Source: Nothopassalora personata
Taxonomy: Eukaryota > Ascomycota > Dothideomycetes > Mycosphaerellales > Mycosphaerellaceae
Assembly: GCA_033816765.1 (NCBI GenBank)
Contig: CM066296.1
Span: 2,294,001-2,358,000, forward strand
Length of the DNA stretch: 64,000 nucleotides
Direction of reading: 5' to 3'
Below, in pieces: positions 45,446-58,723 of this stretch. Made by a program: the position numbers and the translations under genes. The first letter of the stretch is position 1, and every line of letters starts with the position of its first letter. The notes beneath the pieces are model-generated. The model was given only the letters and a program-made list of their open reading frames with translations, did not search any database and was not told the origin of the DNA.

Positions 45446-48400
45446 CTCCTACTTATCTTACATAGGAGGTTATAGTCTACTCTTCTCCTGTTAGTAGTAT
45501 TTACACCTCTATAATAGGTTAAGCTAGCTTATAAACCTCTAGAAGTGTGGACTAGTCTTTAGCTTTGTAAACCTATCTATAACTATCTTAGATGTTAGGG
45601 TGTACTTAATAGTAATAAGCCTTCTCTACTAAAGTTTCCTAACAGCATTGTAGGCAATGTTAATGTGCTTTAACTTATTATAAACATGTGTATCCCTTAC
45701 TAGGGTAAGGGCAGCTTAGTTGTTACCTCTTAATTAGACTAGTCTTAAGCTTAACATAGTCTCCTAGTTTCTAGTAATCCTTAGTTAATAGGAACAGTCT
45801 CCTACTAACTCTAGATAGTCTATCTCCCTTAGTAGTAAAGCTAGGAATTAGGATTGCTTTGTATATGCATTTATAGCTATATATTTAGCTTCTATTGTAG
45901 ATGTTGCTATAGACTTTTGCTTCTTGCTTATCTAGGAGACTAGTGCCCTATAGAGGAAGAAGACATACCTAAGGATAGAGACTCTGTCTACTTTGTCTAT
46001 TATATAATTAGAGTTATAGTATCTAACTAGGCATCCTTCTCTATGCCTAGAGAAGACAAGGCTAAGATTAGGATATAACCTTAGATATCTTGTAATCTTC
46101 TTTAAAGCCTTTATATAATAGGTAGATAGGTCACTTATAAATAAGCTTATCCTTCCTAGGGCAAAAGCAATGTCTAGCCTTGTAATTGTTGCTAGCTACA
46201 TCTATATACTATTAATACTCTAGTACTCTGCCTTGTTATACCTCTTATCTATATAGCTTAAAGGTTTAAGAGCCTTATAGCTGTCTATAGGTGAGTGTAT
46301 AGGTGCTGCCTTCTTATGGTTTATCCCTATCTTAGTAAGGTTGTCCCTAACAAAGTGTCCCTAGTTAAGTTTTAGGATTCCTCTCCTCCTATCCCTTGTA
46401 ACTCTTATGCTAAGGATCTTTTTAGGTTTACTAAGATCTTTAATCTTAAAGACTTTACTAAGTTCTCTTTTGAACTAGAGAACATCTATTAACTTTAGTG
46501 CAGCAATTGGAATGTTATCTATATGTGTGAGAATTATAATCTCTTTTTCCTTATAAATGAGTAGGCATAGATCTACCTCTAACTGTGTAAATCTAATCTC
46601 TCTAAGCTTTAATATATAGAGTTGATTCTAATCTCTAGCTGCTTGCTTAAGTCTATATAAGCTTTTAAGGATCTTAAACACTATATTTAGTAGAAGCTTA
46701 ACTCCTAGTAGTAGTAACATAAAGATATCTTTATAGAGGGTGCTTTCTATAAACGTATTGTTTACATCCACTTAGTAAAGATGGAGATCCTTCTTATACA
46801 TAATAGCTATAAACACCCTAAGGGTGTCCTGTCTAACTATAGGCGCAAATGTCTCTATAAAGTTAATACTAAACTTCTATGAAAAGCCCCTTATAACTAG
46901 CCTAGCCTTGAACTTTTTAATAGCTCTACTAATGCTTCTTTTAACATTAAAGACCTATCTTAATATAACTAAGTTTGCTCCTTTTAGTAGAATAGCATTC
47001 TCCTAGGTGTTGTTACTCTATAGAGCATCTAGCTCCTTCTAGATTGCTTCCTTCTAAAGGTGTCCCTATTTCTTGTTATTTACAGCATCCTTATAGGACT
47101 TTAGAATTGGGATCTCTTACTTGTATGCAATGACTTCTATAGTTGCTATAAAGGCTATCTCCTTAACTTCTTCTAGGAATTCACTATCCTATAGTACTAA
47201 ATCATCTACTAATTGCATAGCTATAAAGAAAGCTTAGTAGTAAGCAGTAAGGTTCTCTAAGAGGTCTATTGCTTCTCCTACTTTAGTAGCTAGTTTAGGT
47301 ATAGGGACTATGGATCTTAGGGCTTTCTATTTCTATTTATAGCCCTTAACATTATAGTTAGCCCTCCTCTTACTAAGGGATGATCTAAGAGTAGTTACTT
47401 ATGTCCTTGTAACATTCTTTTCCTAGAGATCTAGTAAGCTTATCTTAATTGGCTTATCGATTTTCTAAAATTCCCCTATATTCTTTAGAGGCTAGGAAAG
47501 TTATATAAACAGCTTTCTTAGCTAGGCTGTTACTAGGCTGCTCTACTAAATAATTGAATAGTAACCAGGTTACTCTAAGGATATGTCCTTCCTTAGCCTC
47601 CCTAAGGGTCTCCTAGCTAGTACATTGCTTAATAGATTCAATTTTGTAACATTAAGATCTATATTACCTCTAGGTTAGTCCTTAAAGAAGTCTGTATGTA
47701 TGTGTTGTTTCACAGCTTTTATGTCTAGTTCCTAAAAGAGCTAGGCCTTAGCAATGTTTTTAACGTATCTAATAAACACTACTTCTTTGCCTCTGTTTAT
47801 TAGTTTATTACTTCTTGCCTATTAAGGCTAGGATCTTATGTCTATATAGACAATAGCTTTACATCCCTAAACCTTTAAATAGTTAATAGTTAGCTTAATA
47901 CTATTAAAGGCTTTATCTAGTAAAACCTTAAACCTATTATAGTCTAGACCATTTAGTAGTTTGTTCCTTATGTAGGTTTAGGCTTCTAGTGCTTTAGGCT
48001 AGAATTTAATTAGCATCTTAGCCTCTTTAAGCATTGCCCTTATAGAGTCTTCTAAGGTTTGTATTGACCTTTTAACTAGTCCATTTTAGAGCGAGTTATA
48101 TGCCTTAGTATGCTCTAGCCTAATTCCTAAATCCTTCTCCTACTGCTTAACTAATACAATAAGTTCCCTTACATTATTAAGCCTAACTGCTTTTAACTAT
48201 GCTAATGATTTCCTCTCTGCCTTAATCTTCTAGTTCTAGAGAGTAACTAGAGCATCTTCTCTTTTCTTAAGAGGACAGGTCTACTTTTTTCTAGAGAAGT
48301 TGTTAACAATCTTAAGCTAGTATTTGAACCCTAGCCTTAATATTAGTAGTAGACTATATATGTTAATAGATATAAGGGCAAGTCTTTTAGGTCTTCTCTT

Positions 48401-50564
48401 AGTAACTTTGCCTTTGTACTTCTTTATCTTTGCTATTAAACATACTCTACACTAGTGGAAGCTATCCCTAGGAATAGGAATAGGTTCTTTTAAGTCTATT
48501 ACCTTATAAAGATTCTAGAGCAAGTTCTTCCTAAAGTGTGCAAATCTTCTATGCTAAAGCTCCTACTGTTTTAGGTTAGTCTCTAATTTAGTAGTTATAA
48601 AGGCATTCTCTATTAGTAGTGCATATAATAAGTAATGTGCCCTCTCTTATAGTAGAGGAGAAATCTTATTAATGAATGGAACCCCCCTAAGAAGCCTTGT
48701 CTAGACAATAGTTTAGCTAGAGGGGAATATAAGAGAAAATGAAGGAGGTTAGACACTAAACTGCTTACTAAACTAGTTCTAAGAAACTAGGTTTACCCCT
48801 AGCTTAGGTATAAGTAGAACATCTTCTAAAACAACTTTCCTACTAGATCTCCTACTTATCTCTATAGTCCTAATATAAGTGGCTAACAAATGCCTACCTC
48901 CTACTTTAATCCATTTCTTCTTTATTAAGGGAGTTATAGATCTAAAGAGGCAGTTCTAGTTAGTTATATAGGATAAAGTACAAGAATTAAGTAACTACTC
49001 TAATAAGGGGAACTTGCCTTAGACTTCTATAGTTAAGTGAGCTACTTTATTATACTTATTATTATTAGACATTGTCTTCTAGGATGAGTTGCATAAGTTA
49101 GGTAGCTCTTAGGTAGAGAAACCTTTCCTAGTCTTCCTTATTTTAGAGGAAGGAGACTAGGCCTAGTTCTTCTAGAGTAATAGTATATTAGAGCTAAGTT
49201 TCTTTACTATTTTCTTAAGTTCCTCTATAGAGGACTTCTCTCTTAGTGTTCTTCTTAAAGATGGTAGTAGAGATCTTCTCTTCTTAATATATGTTGTATT
49301 CTAGGAGGATGGTGCTTAGGAATAAGATCTAAGGACCTTCTTTGCCTTAGAGAGACTAGGGCAGTCCTTAATAAGATAGTCCTTCTTATAGAGAAGGCAG
49401 GAAAGTAATCTTACCTAACCTAAGGGCCTAACCTAGGTAGCTACTATACTATACTTAGCCTTAGAGGGATTTAATCTAGCCTCTTAAGCCTTAAGGATCT
49501 TTAAGGTCCTTTTATAATCCATCTTTAGCTAAGCTATAATAGTATCCCTAGCTATATAGTAGTTAGGTAGCAGTAAGCTTAAAAGCTAAGTTATTCTTAC
49601 ATTAGCTTTCCTATAGTACTAGCCCTCTAGGTCAACATTAGCAATCCTCCTTCTAAGAGACACTAGGTGTGCCTATGCAGATCTAATAGTGAACTCTTTA
49701 CTTATCTCAAAGTTCACAAACTGTTTTATAAGCTTATGTGCATAGGTTAGCAACACCTAGCTATACTTATTCTAGAGATGCACCTATATCTTAGTAGCTT
49801 TTCTAGATTCGTAAGAGCCCTTAAGCTCAAATTTATCTTCTTCTATGATCCTACTTAGGATACTAAAGTAGCAAGCTACATTTTGTTTTATCTATATTAG
49901 TGCATTAAGAATCTCTTTAATCTTAGTCTCTTCCTAGAGTTTTAGGTTCTTGCCCTTAATGTTGTTAAATAACACTTCTAATAGGTCATTAATTGCAAAG
50001 AATGCTAACTGGCTCTCTATCTTATATCTCTAAAGGTTGAACTATCTCTTCTAGTTGTCTCTCCTAAGAATTGGAATTTTAGTTCCCTTCTCTTCTCCTT
50101 TCTCTTAGTATAAATCTATAATAAATTAAATGTAATAAAACAAGGTGTATATGCTTTAAGGTCGTGGCTTAGGTCCTACTAAGGCTCCTAGTGTAGAATA
50201 GTAAGGTTCGTAGGTGTAGATCCAAGGCCTGCTTAGTAGGGTAAAGAAAGAGCGGTGTAGTCTCGGAGCTAGGACATAGGTCTGTCTCTCCTAGCAGAGT
50301 TCCAAATAACTTACTTAAAGTCCTTCTTAATAGTATCTCGATGCAGTTCTGCCTATAGAGTGTCTTTAAGGTATTAGCTTATAGTAAGCCGTATAGAGTC
50401 CTTTTCTAGATTACCTATTACTTAGTATTAAACTAAGCTCCTTAATAGGATAGATAGGGTAGACTTCTGCTTCCTAGATGTTTTCTGCTATAATAGTAAG
50501 GGATACAAGTAACCTATACTAATATAGGTTGCTCTTACTCCTATATAAACCCGGGCTTATAACC

Positions 50565-50811
50565 TGTAAAGTTAAGACCTTATAGGATATGTAGTTAGTA
50601 GCGGAGTGGAGTAAGAGATCAATCTTCAACTAGCTAATAGCCACAGGGCATGCAGCAATATATTAGGAACTAATGCGTTAATTGTGTTAGATGTCTATCT
50701 AAGCTAAAGGGGAGAGAAGGTGTCTTCCGATGAGCTAAGTTATCGTGGACGCCTTAGGCTATTAGATCACGACCTAACTGTTAGCTCCCCTTGAGATGCT
50801 ACATCTTAACA
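50565..50811 (-). repeat. Copia-B1 5' LTR
   Basis: 247 bp, same length as 45199-45445 and differing from it mainly by transitions; followed by target duplication CGTAT. Confidence 0.9.
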
Positions 50812-53389
50812 CGTATTTTATAAGTCTATTAACTATAACTAGTATTATGTCGTATAGTTATTTCGTAACTTAGTCTCTTAACGGTAGGAGTTTCGTAATA
50901 AAGTCTATTATAACTTCGTCCTATAGTCTCGTCGGTAGTGTCCTAAACTATAGGTAACCGTATTTTATATGTCTCGTAGCCTTATTTCGTTAGTAGTGTA
51001 CGTATTGTTTAATGTAGCGTAACACCTTAAGTCTTATCTATAGGAATGAGAAACTACGTTATATTAGGTCTATTGTCTTTAAAGTTCTAGGGTGTCTATA
51101 AGTTAGTCCGTCGTAATGTTATCGTATGCATTCTTCTTCTCGATCCTTTAGTACCTAGTATTTCCCTTACGATATAGGGAATTGCTCGTCCTTATCGCCT
51201 AATATCCGTACGATGTTGTTAAATTCTCTTATATTAGCGCTAAGACTTCCGTCGGGGTTCGTCTTTAGTACTTTATATTATACTAGTTCTTTTCCTTCTA
51301 TATAGTCGCTTCTTCGGCTTAGCGCGTTGGCGCGGCCATTCTCTCGTCCTAGAGTATATTTAATTTCGAACTTATACTGTCCTAGCAGCTCCGACTAGCG
51401 GGCTTACCTTCGGGTAAGTTCTTTCGTCGTCGTGAAGTACGTAAGATTCTTATAGTTAGAAAGAATCGTTAACTTCGGTAGGCCCTCGACATATACTCTC
51501 TAATATTGTATAGTAGTAACAATAGCTAGAAGCTCTTTATTATGGATGTCGTAGTTCTGTTCCGCTATAGTCATTTTCCGGGAGTAATAGGCTACTAGGT
51601 GTCTCTACCCATCGTGTGTCTATGTTAGACACGCGCCTATTACTATATTAGACGTATCGGTCTCGATATAGACTTCCTTACTACTATCGAATAGTCGAAG
51701 CGTAGGGGCTAAAGCGCATTGTTCCTTAAGTTTCTTAAACGCTTCAATCTGTTCCTCTCCCTATTTCTAGGTAACGTCTTTTCTTATAAGTATCGTTATT
51801 AGTACTATTGTCTTTACGTAGTCCTTAATGAATTTCCGGTTATAGTTCGCTAGTCTAAGGAATGATTATACGTCCTTAACTGTTTTTAGTTCTAGCTATT
51901 CTCTAATTGACTATGTCTTCGTAGGGTCGATCGTTATCCCTATAGTACTAATAATAAAGCCTAAGAATTTAACTTCTTTCTTATAGAATTCGCATTTCTC
52001 GGGTGCTGTCTTAAATCCTAAACGCGTAAGTCGTTTAAATACGTCCTAGACTTGCTTTATGTAATTCTAAAGGGATCATTTTGTATAGACTAATATGTCG
52101 TCTATATAAGCGATAACGTATACGTCGAGTAGGTCTCTAAGTGTTTCGTTAACAAGGTCCTAATAGGATGCGGGTACGTTAGTTAATCCTATTAGTATAA
52201 CTAAGAATTCGTAAAGTCCGTATCTTATTCTAAAAGCGGTTTTTTATTCTTCTCCTTCTACTATCCGTATAGCGTAGAAGGCATCTCGTAGGTTAATCTT
52301 CGTGTACTAGTCCGATCCGGTTAATCTATCTTATGCTTCTTCGATGTTAGGTAGCGGGTATTGGTTCTTAATCGTAATCTCGTTCAACTTCCTATAGTCT
52401 TATACGAGTCGTAACTTCCCGTTTGCTTTTAGAACGAACATGTATAGAGTTCCTACACTTAAGGTGGATCTTCTTATCTATCCTTTAGCTAGTTTAGAGG
52501 AATCTTCTTCGCTTAATTCTTCCGGATCCTAATCTTCTTCGATAGTATCTAGCCCGGTAGTTTCTTAACTTTCTTCCTATAGTTCCGGTAACTATAATCC
52601 GTTCTATCCTAGGTCTTGGTTTTCTTTATCGCTTTTATTGTTATTAAAGTAGGATTTGTTAATATCTACTTCTCGGAGCGTAGCGTTTTACCTATACGTC
52701 GCTCCTAGGGTTCCTCTTAGTTATTAAGGCTAATAACCTACGCCTAACTTCGCGGCGTAGTAAACTTAACACGAGTCTTAGTAATAGAATCGCTAATAAA
52801 GGCTTCTATAACTATTTCGAGACTCGGATTCAATCTCGTAGTCGACTCTTTGTATTATTATGTTAAACTGTCGTAGTTAGTTCTTCGCATTAAATAGAAT
52901 AACTACTATTTACTACCTATAGTATCCTCCTCGTCCTTCTAAGGGGTCTAGGAGAGGCGTCGTGCTTCTATTACTAGCTCTCTCCCCTACTCTCCGAGTA
53001 TAGTCGGTATCTCCTTAAGATCTAACGCTACTCTTAGATTTACTAGTTCGGGGTTGTATTATGTTAAACTATTTGCGGCGCACTATATTCTTACCGCGGC
53101 AGTCCCTTACTAGGTAGCTAGGTTTACTACATCTATAGTAAGTTCGTGTTTCTTTCGAACTCCGGGATGCTCTATTCCCGTTACTATTCCTAATCTTACG
53201 ACCCTTTTCGGTAACGTCGAGTTCTATTAGCTATAGTCCGTAGTACGGTTTATCTCTAGGCTTATTATTATAGTTATCGTAGAAGCCTCTATTACGGTTA
53301 TCGTAGCCTAGTATATATATAGCCTTTCCGGATACCTTAGAGTCGTATCGTCGTTCTATAGCTCTCTCGTAGAGCTTATTATTAAGGGA

Positions 53390-53575
53390 TGTCGTAATGT
53401 ATAGCACGCCTACGACCTACTAGTCGTAGATAAACTAATTCTTACCTTTTGTTTAAGACGCATTGCGCGTCGTAAGGTGTACGCATACGTGTTACGTGCG
53501 GCTTAGTAGCCGGTTGCGACCGTATATTACATATAAGGCCACATGTAAGGGTTAGCTACTAGGCTACCCCTTACA
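53390..53575 (-). repeat. Gypsy A2 3' LTR
   Basis: 186 bp, TGTCGTAATGTATAGC ... GGCTACCCCTTACA on the plus strand. It is homologous to the A1 LTRs with a short insertion (about 53545-53557). Confidence 0.82.
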
Positions 53576-53876
53576 ATTGCCTCCCCTCCCGTATGAGCTA
53601 TCCTTAGCTCGCTAGTTGCTACGTAGAGGTTTCTACGTACTTCTAGAACTATAGTTGCTATACGGCCTATATACGGGTTACGTACGTGTCGTTATGTAGG
53701 TATAGGTAAGTAAGGCTTAGTTACTATACCGACGTAGCTAGTTAGGGGCATAAAACTCTAGCCTAACCTAGCCCTATTCTCCTAGTACGTTCCCTAGCGT
53801 ACTACCTCCGTTATACTACTACTACGTACCCGTACCGCACCCTTACCGTAAGCGCCTCGCTAGTATTATTATTATT

Positions 53877-54890
53877 ATGTCTAACGGGCCCTTCTCGCCT
53901 CCGTCCTCTAGCCGCTCCGCCTCCTCCCGTAGCATTAGTAGCGATAGTACTACTAGCACCTTAGAAGACGAGCGCCGCTAGGCGGCTCTAGTACGCGACG
54001 TACCTAGAACGCCTAGTGGTCGTAAGCGACTAGTATCCCCCTCGTAGCTACTAACGCCCTCGCCCGCTACTAAGCTCTCGCTAAGGATTAATATATACAT
54101 ACGGTACCTCCCGTACTTTATTAAGGGTAAGTCTCTACGCGCGCCGCCTACGATTCGTATACTAACTACTTACTAGACGAAGCCGATAACTATAATAGTG
54201 TTACTACCGGCGAGCTCCTAAAGAAGTGCGGCCGCTATAGGCGTAATAGACATAAGTGCGAGCCTAATACTAGCTACGCTATCGCCTCGCTAGTAAGCCG
54301 CCTACGCGCCGCGCGCTCCTAGCGCGACTTCCTTACGGCTATAATGGGCTAGGCGCCTATAGACCTCTAGTAGTAGGAGCTAGTAGAGTAGATCCGCCTA
54401 TATACCTAGCTAGGTAACGACATTACGGAGGTAAGTCGCTACTTCGCTCCTATAAGTCGACTACTACTTACGGGGGGGCTCTAGTGCGTCTCCTATGCTT
54501 CGGCTAACCCTTTCTATAGGCTATTAGGCAGTTTAATGCCTATAAGCATAAGCGTGCCGGGGAGACCCGTATGCGTACCCCCGCCGCCGCTACTACTACC
54601 GCCGCCCCCGCCGCCGTAGTTCTCGCGCTCTAGTAGGAGTAGAACCGCGCCCTTAATAGGCTATTCGAACTCGGCCGCGCCGTAAGTCGTATGTTCCTCG
54701 TATCCGTATACCCTACTAACCGTAGTCCTAGTTCCTATAGGCGTAGAACATTAATACTACCGCCGCCGACTAGGCATTCCTACCTAAGTTACTACGCGAC
54801 GACGATAACTAAGGCGCTCGCCTTACACGCTACTCGTAGGCTCCTCGCCTACTACTACTCTACGTAGCCCCTAGTAGGCGCGCTACTCTT
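53877..54890 (+). pseudogene. Four-exon antisense accessory gene of Gypsy A2
   Basis: Plus strand, opposite to pol. Exons 53877-54126, 54177-54430, 54520-54681 and 54741 to about 54890 join in frame. Introns are 54127-54176 (GTAAGT...GTATACTAACTAC...ACTAG), 54431-54519 (GTAAGT...GGCTAACCC...CTATAG) and 54682-54740 (GTAAGT...CTACTAACC...CTATAG). The protein starts MSNGPFSPPSSSRSASSRS, a Ser-rich tail, and passes YLPYFIKDEADNYNSVTTG and ELLKKCGRYRRNRHKCEP (Cys pair) to a helical Gln/Arg-rich part and NRALNRLFELGRA. Internal stops are TAG/TAA, as expected from CAG/CAA. The A1 copy shares all these segments. No family is recognised. It may be DNA- or RNA-binding; that is only inference. Confidence 0.65.
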
Positions 54891-57800
54891 TAGCTTTTGT
54901 TTTATTTATAGTTAAGAAAAGTTTTATTTATGCTCTAGTACTCCTATGCTAGTTTTATTTGCTTCTCCTTAACGCCTTATAGTCGGCTACTATACGATCC
55001 GCATTCGCGAGGCCCTCCGCCGGTTCCTAGCTATTATACTCCTCTAGCTAGTCCTTCTACTAGACTAGATACTATAGCTTACCCTTACGCTTACGCCTAT
55101 CTAGTACTGCCTCTACCTTATACTCTCCGTCCTTATTAGCTAGAGGGGGTACGGGTCCATCCTTATCGCTACCGATATACGGCTCGAGGAGAGAGACATA
55201 GAAGACGTTATAGAGCCTTAAGTCGGCTAGTAGCGCTAGGCGGTACGCCTACGAACCGACAGCGTCCGTAATGCGGTATAGGCCGATAAACTTCGGACCT
55301 ATCTTCTTCTTTAGTACTGCTAACTTAAGGTTCTTCGTTAATAATAGGACTAAGTTACCTACGCGGTAGGTCTTAGCTTAGTAGGTCTTATTATAGTAGC
55401 GAGCCTAGCTTTCTACTATAGCCTTCTATCGCTCCTCGAGTGTAGCGCGTAGTTTTTATATACGACTCGTAGCTATTACCGCTACTAGTACTTCCCCCCC
55501 CCTAGGTCTCGTCTCGAGATCTAGTTAGTATAGGGGCAATCTTAGGTCGCTAACCGTACGCTATCTCGAACGGACTTATCCGTAGTATTAGGTAGATGCT
55601 ATTATTAGCTACGAATTTAGTAACTGTAAGCTACTTAGCCTACTCAGTTTAATTATTACTATAGTAATAACGAAGATATTGTTCGAGGGTTTAGTTTACC
55701 CTCTTAGTTTAGCCGTTAGTCTAAGGGTAAAAGGCCGTAGATAGCTTACGCTTTATACGCGCCTCGAAGTAGAAGTTACTCTAAAACTAACTAGTAAAGA
55801 CCGGACCTCGGTCGCTTACTATACCTAACGGGACACTATAGTATCGTACGACTTCGTCTCGTAGGAGCCTCGTAAGCTCTACGGCTGTGTAAGTCTTCGT
55901 CGTCGGGATGTATAAGCTCATTTTTAAGTAGCGATCGACTATTACTAGGATCGCATTATACACGTAACCGGCTCGCGTACTTAGAGGTAGGTCCGTAATA
56001 AAATCTATAGTAATTTCCTACTACGGCCGCTCCGGTCTAGGAAGCGGTTATAGCCTACTATAGGGTCGATAGCGTTTAGCCTTTAAACCCTAGTAGGTTC
56101 TATAGGCTTAGACGTATTACTTTACGTCCGTACTAAGTGAGTCCTACTAATAATTACGTCGTAATAGCTCTTTAGTCTTAGTCCTTCTAAAGTAACCCGC
56201 GAGGACGTCGTCGTAGTACATACGAATTAGATGCGACCTAATTACGTAATCCCTAGGTACTACGATCGCGTCTCCGTAGTACATAAGGTTATCCTTTATA
56301 TACTATCCCTTAGCGTCCCTCGCGCTTAGCGCCTACGCTAAGTATACGATATACTAGTCGTCTTACTACTACGCGATCTTTATTAAGAGTAGGATTAACT
56401 CACCCGTCGAGCTATAAGCTTAACCCTATATTACTATAGCGTATACTACTACTAGTAACGACGGCTTATCTTAATAGGGAAGGTCACCTCTCCGTACTAC
56501 TATTACCGCGCCTATGTCGCCCTATATCGCCTCGTAGGTAGTAAGCGCGCGCTTTACCGTCGGCTCGCTTATCCCTTCTAGAGACTCCTTCTAGAAAGAC
56601 AGCTTACTTTATAAGGTAGGTAGCAAGTTCGAAGTTTATTACGTTATAGCTACGTAGTTACTACGTCTCGAAGGCGCGTCGGCTAGGTTAGTCTTACCCG
56701 GCCGATGCTCTACTATAAAATTAAAAGACTATAGGAACGTAGCCTATCGAGCTTACCGCCCATTTAGCTACTTTACTATTATAAAGCCCTATAGGTTAGC
56801 GTAGTCGACTAGTACTCGCACCGTATACGTAGCGCCCTCTAAGTATAGCCTCTAATACTTAAAAGCCTTAACTACTATAAGTAGCTCCTAATCGTACGTC
56901 TCGTAGTTACACTCGGCTAGTATTATCTTACGTAAATAGAAAGCGATAGGATGCTACTTAGTACTAAACAATTAGGATATAATACCTACGATCGCGAAAC
57001 CTAACGCGTCGGTTTCGACTCGCGTACGTAGCGTAGGATCGAAGTGCCTAAGTATTAGTGTACCTAAGAATCCGGCCTTAAGCTATCGAAACGCCTACTC
57101 TTCGCTTAAGGTCTACGTAAGAGGGCCCTACTTCTTACCGTCCTTAGATCCCTTTAGTAGGTCCGTTAGGGGCTTATAGACCCTTAAGTATCCTTCTACA
57201 AAACGCCGGTAGAAGTTACAAAACCTAAGGAAGGACTAGGCCTTATAAAAGGTCGTAGGTGTAGGCTATTCCTCGATAGCGGCTACCCTACTCCTATCTA
57301 TCGACACGCCTACGGCGCTTACGATAAACCTAAGGAACTCTACACTCTCCTAGAAGAAGTAACACTTCTTAGGGTTTGCGAATAGAGCAAACTTCCGTAG
57401 CCTCGTAAGTACTTCGCGTACGGCTCGTACGTGTGCCTTACGCGTCTCGCTATAGATAAGGATATTATCTAGGTAGACTACGTAAATGTTATTAACTAAG
57501 CCGGTTAGCGCCTTGTTAATATACCCTTAAAAGGTTACTAGTACGTTAGTTAACCCGAACGGTATTACTAGGTACTTGTAGTATCCGTATCGCGTACGAA
57601 ACGTAGTCTTCCACTTATCGCCTCGCTTAATAGGGATACGATAGTAGGCGTCCTTTAAATCGATTATAGTAAAGAACCTAGAACCTAATAGTCTATCTAG
57701 CGTCTCGCTAATTAGGGGTAGGGGGTATCGGTTCTTTACTATAATTTCATTTAAGCCTCTATAGTCTATATAGAGCCTAAGGGTACCGTCTTTCTTTAGT

Positions 57801-58525
57801 ACGAATAAGATAGGCGTACCCGCCTCGCTTACGGACCGCTTAATCTAGCCCTTCTCTATCGCCTCGGCGATATACTTCTTTAAAGCCTCTAACTCCGTAA
57901 TAGATTAATAGTATAGCGGCTTAAAGGGGGGTTTCTTTCCTTTAACGAGATTAATCGTATACTTAACCCCGTCGGGTAGCTTACGCTTCGCACGCTTATT
58001 AGGTGCGTACATATCTCGGAAGTTAGCGAACTCTTTAGGCTAGTTTAAGCCTTCTCCTTCGTCGGACGCTATAGTAACCGTACGAATACTTATAGCATAC
58101 ACCTACTCTAAGTCGCCGAGATCCTTAAGGAACTCGCTTACGCTACGCTACTTCACCGTATGCGTCTCCGTACCGTAGAACCACTAGTCCTTATAATCGC
58201 TCTTTACGATCTAATTACGGTGCCTCTAGGGTCTACCTAAAATCACTAATAGCCTACCTATAGGTACCGCGTAGTAGATAGCGTCACTTACGCGCTCTAC
58301 TCCCGCGTTATTAGCGAGTCGTAGCCGAACCGTAAAGGCGCCGTAGTAATACCCTAGGTTATGCGTATACGACTCTAACTTCGGTAGCCTTACCCTATTA
58401 ATAGGTTACATTTAATGTCGGAGTATATACTTATACGACACTAGGCTAAGATCCGTACAGTTATCTAGGAGAAACGTAGCCTCGCGAAAGCCCTTACGAG
58501 TCTCGACTATGCCTCGTAAGTGACG

Positions 58526-58723
58526 CGCTAGACACGTATCCACTCGCCTTAAAGGGTCGACTTTAGGAAAACTCGGACTTAGGAGCGACCTACTTATAGT
58601 CCTCTACCTTTTCCCTAGTCGCTACGCTAGACATACATCTACTCGCCTTAAAGGGTCGACTTTAGGAAAACTCGGACTTAGGAGCGACCTACTTCTAGTC
58701 CTCTACCTTTTCCCTAGTCGCTG
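58526..58723. repeat. 99-bp tandem duplication in Gypsy A2 gag
   Basis: Units 58526-58624 and 58625-58723 are almost identical (differences near their start and at one base, CTTATAG versus CTTCTAG). A1 has a single copy at the matching place (about 20100-20185). Confidence 0.85.

Larger units (their letters stand above)
45199..50811 (-). mobile_element. Copia-B1: Ty1/Copia element nested in Gypsy C
   Basis: Two 247-bp LTRs (45199-45445, 50565-50811) with a perfect 5-bp target duplication CGTAT (45194-45198, 50812-50816). The coding strand is minus, as the plus-strand copy B2 shows: the primer-binding site (GGTTATAAGCCCGGG) adjoins the right-hand LTR, gag lies at about 49300-50100, integrase about 47900-48950 and reverse transcriptase/RNase H about 45450-47050. 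Frames are broken by TAG. CA and TG are still fairly common, so RIP is moderate. Confidence 0.9.
43198..53389 (-). mobile_element. Gypsy C: Ty3/Gypsy element, RIP-mutated, split by Copia-B1 and cut by Gypsy A2
   Basis: Pol is on the minus strand. About 52085-52125 translates to VIAYIDDILVYTK, an intact reverse transcriptase box. RNase H lies at about 51300-51600 (FEIKYTLGRENGRANALSRR) and the integrase zinc-binding domain at about 50950-51130 (TYRHPRTLK and following His/Cys positions). A gag zinc knuckle reads YYRCSKPSYLVRDCRG (about 53110-53160). The 3' LTR begins on the minus strand at 43656 (TGTTATGGG) after a purine tract, GCTAAGAGGGGGATAG. The 5' part of gag and the 5' LTR are missing at 53389, where the Gypsy A2 LTR starts. 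An antisense ORF lies at 43718-44236. Confidence 0.75.

Noticed and set aside
46824..47006. Small plus-strand ORF, nearly repeated at 63394-63606 on the minus strand
   Set aside because: Complement of the Copia-B reverse transcriptase region in both copies.
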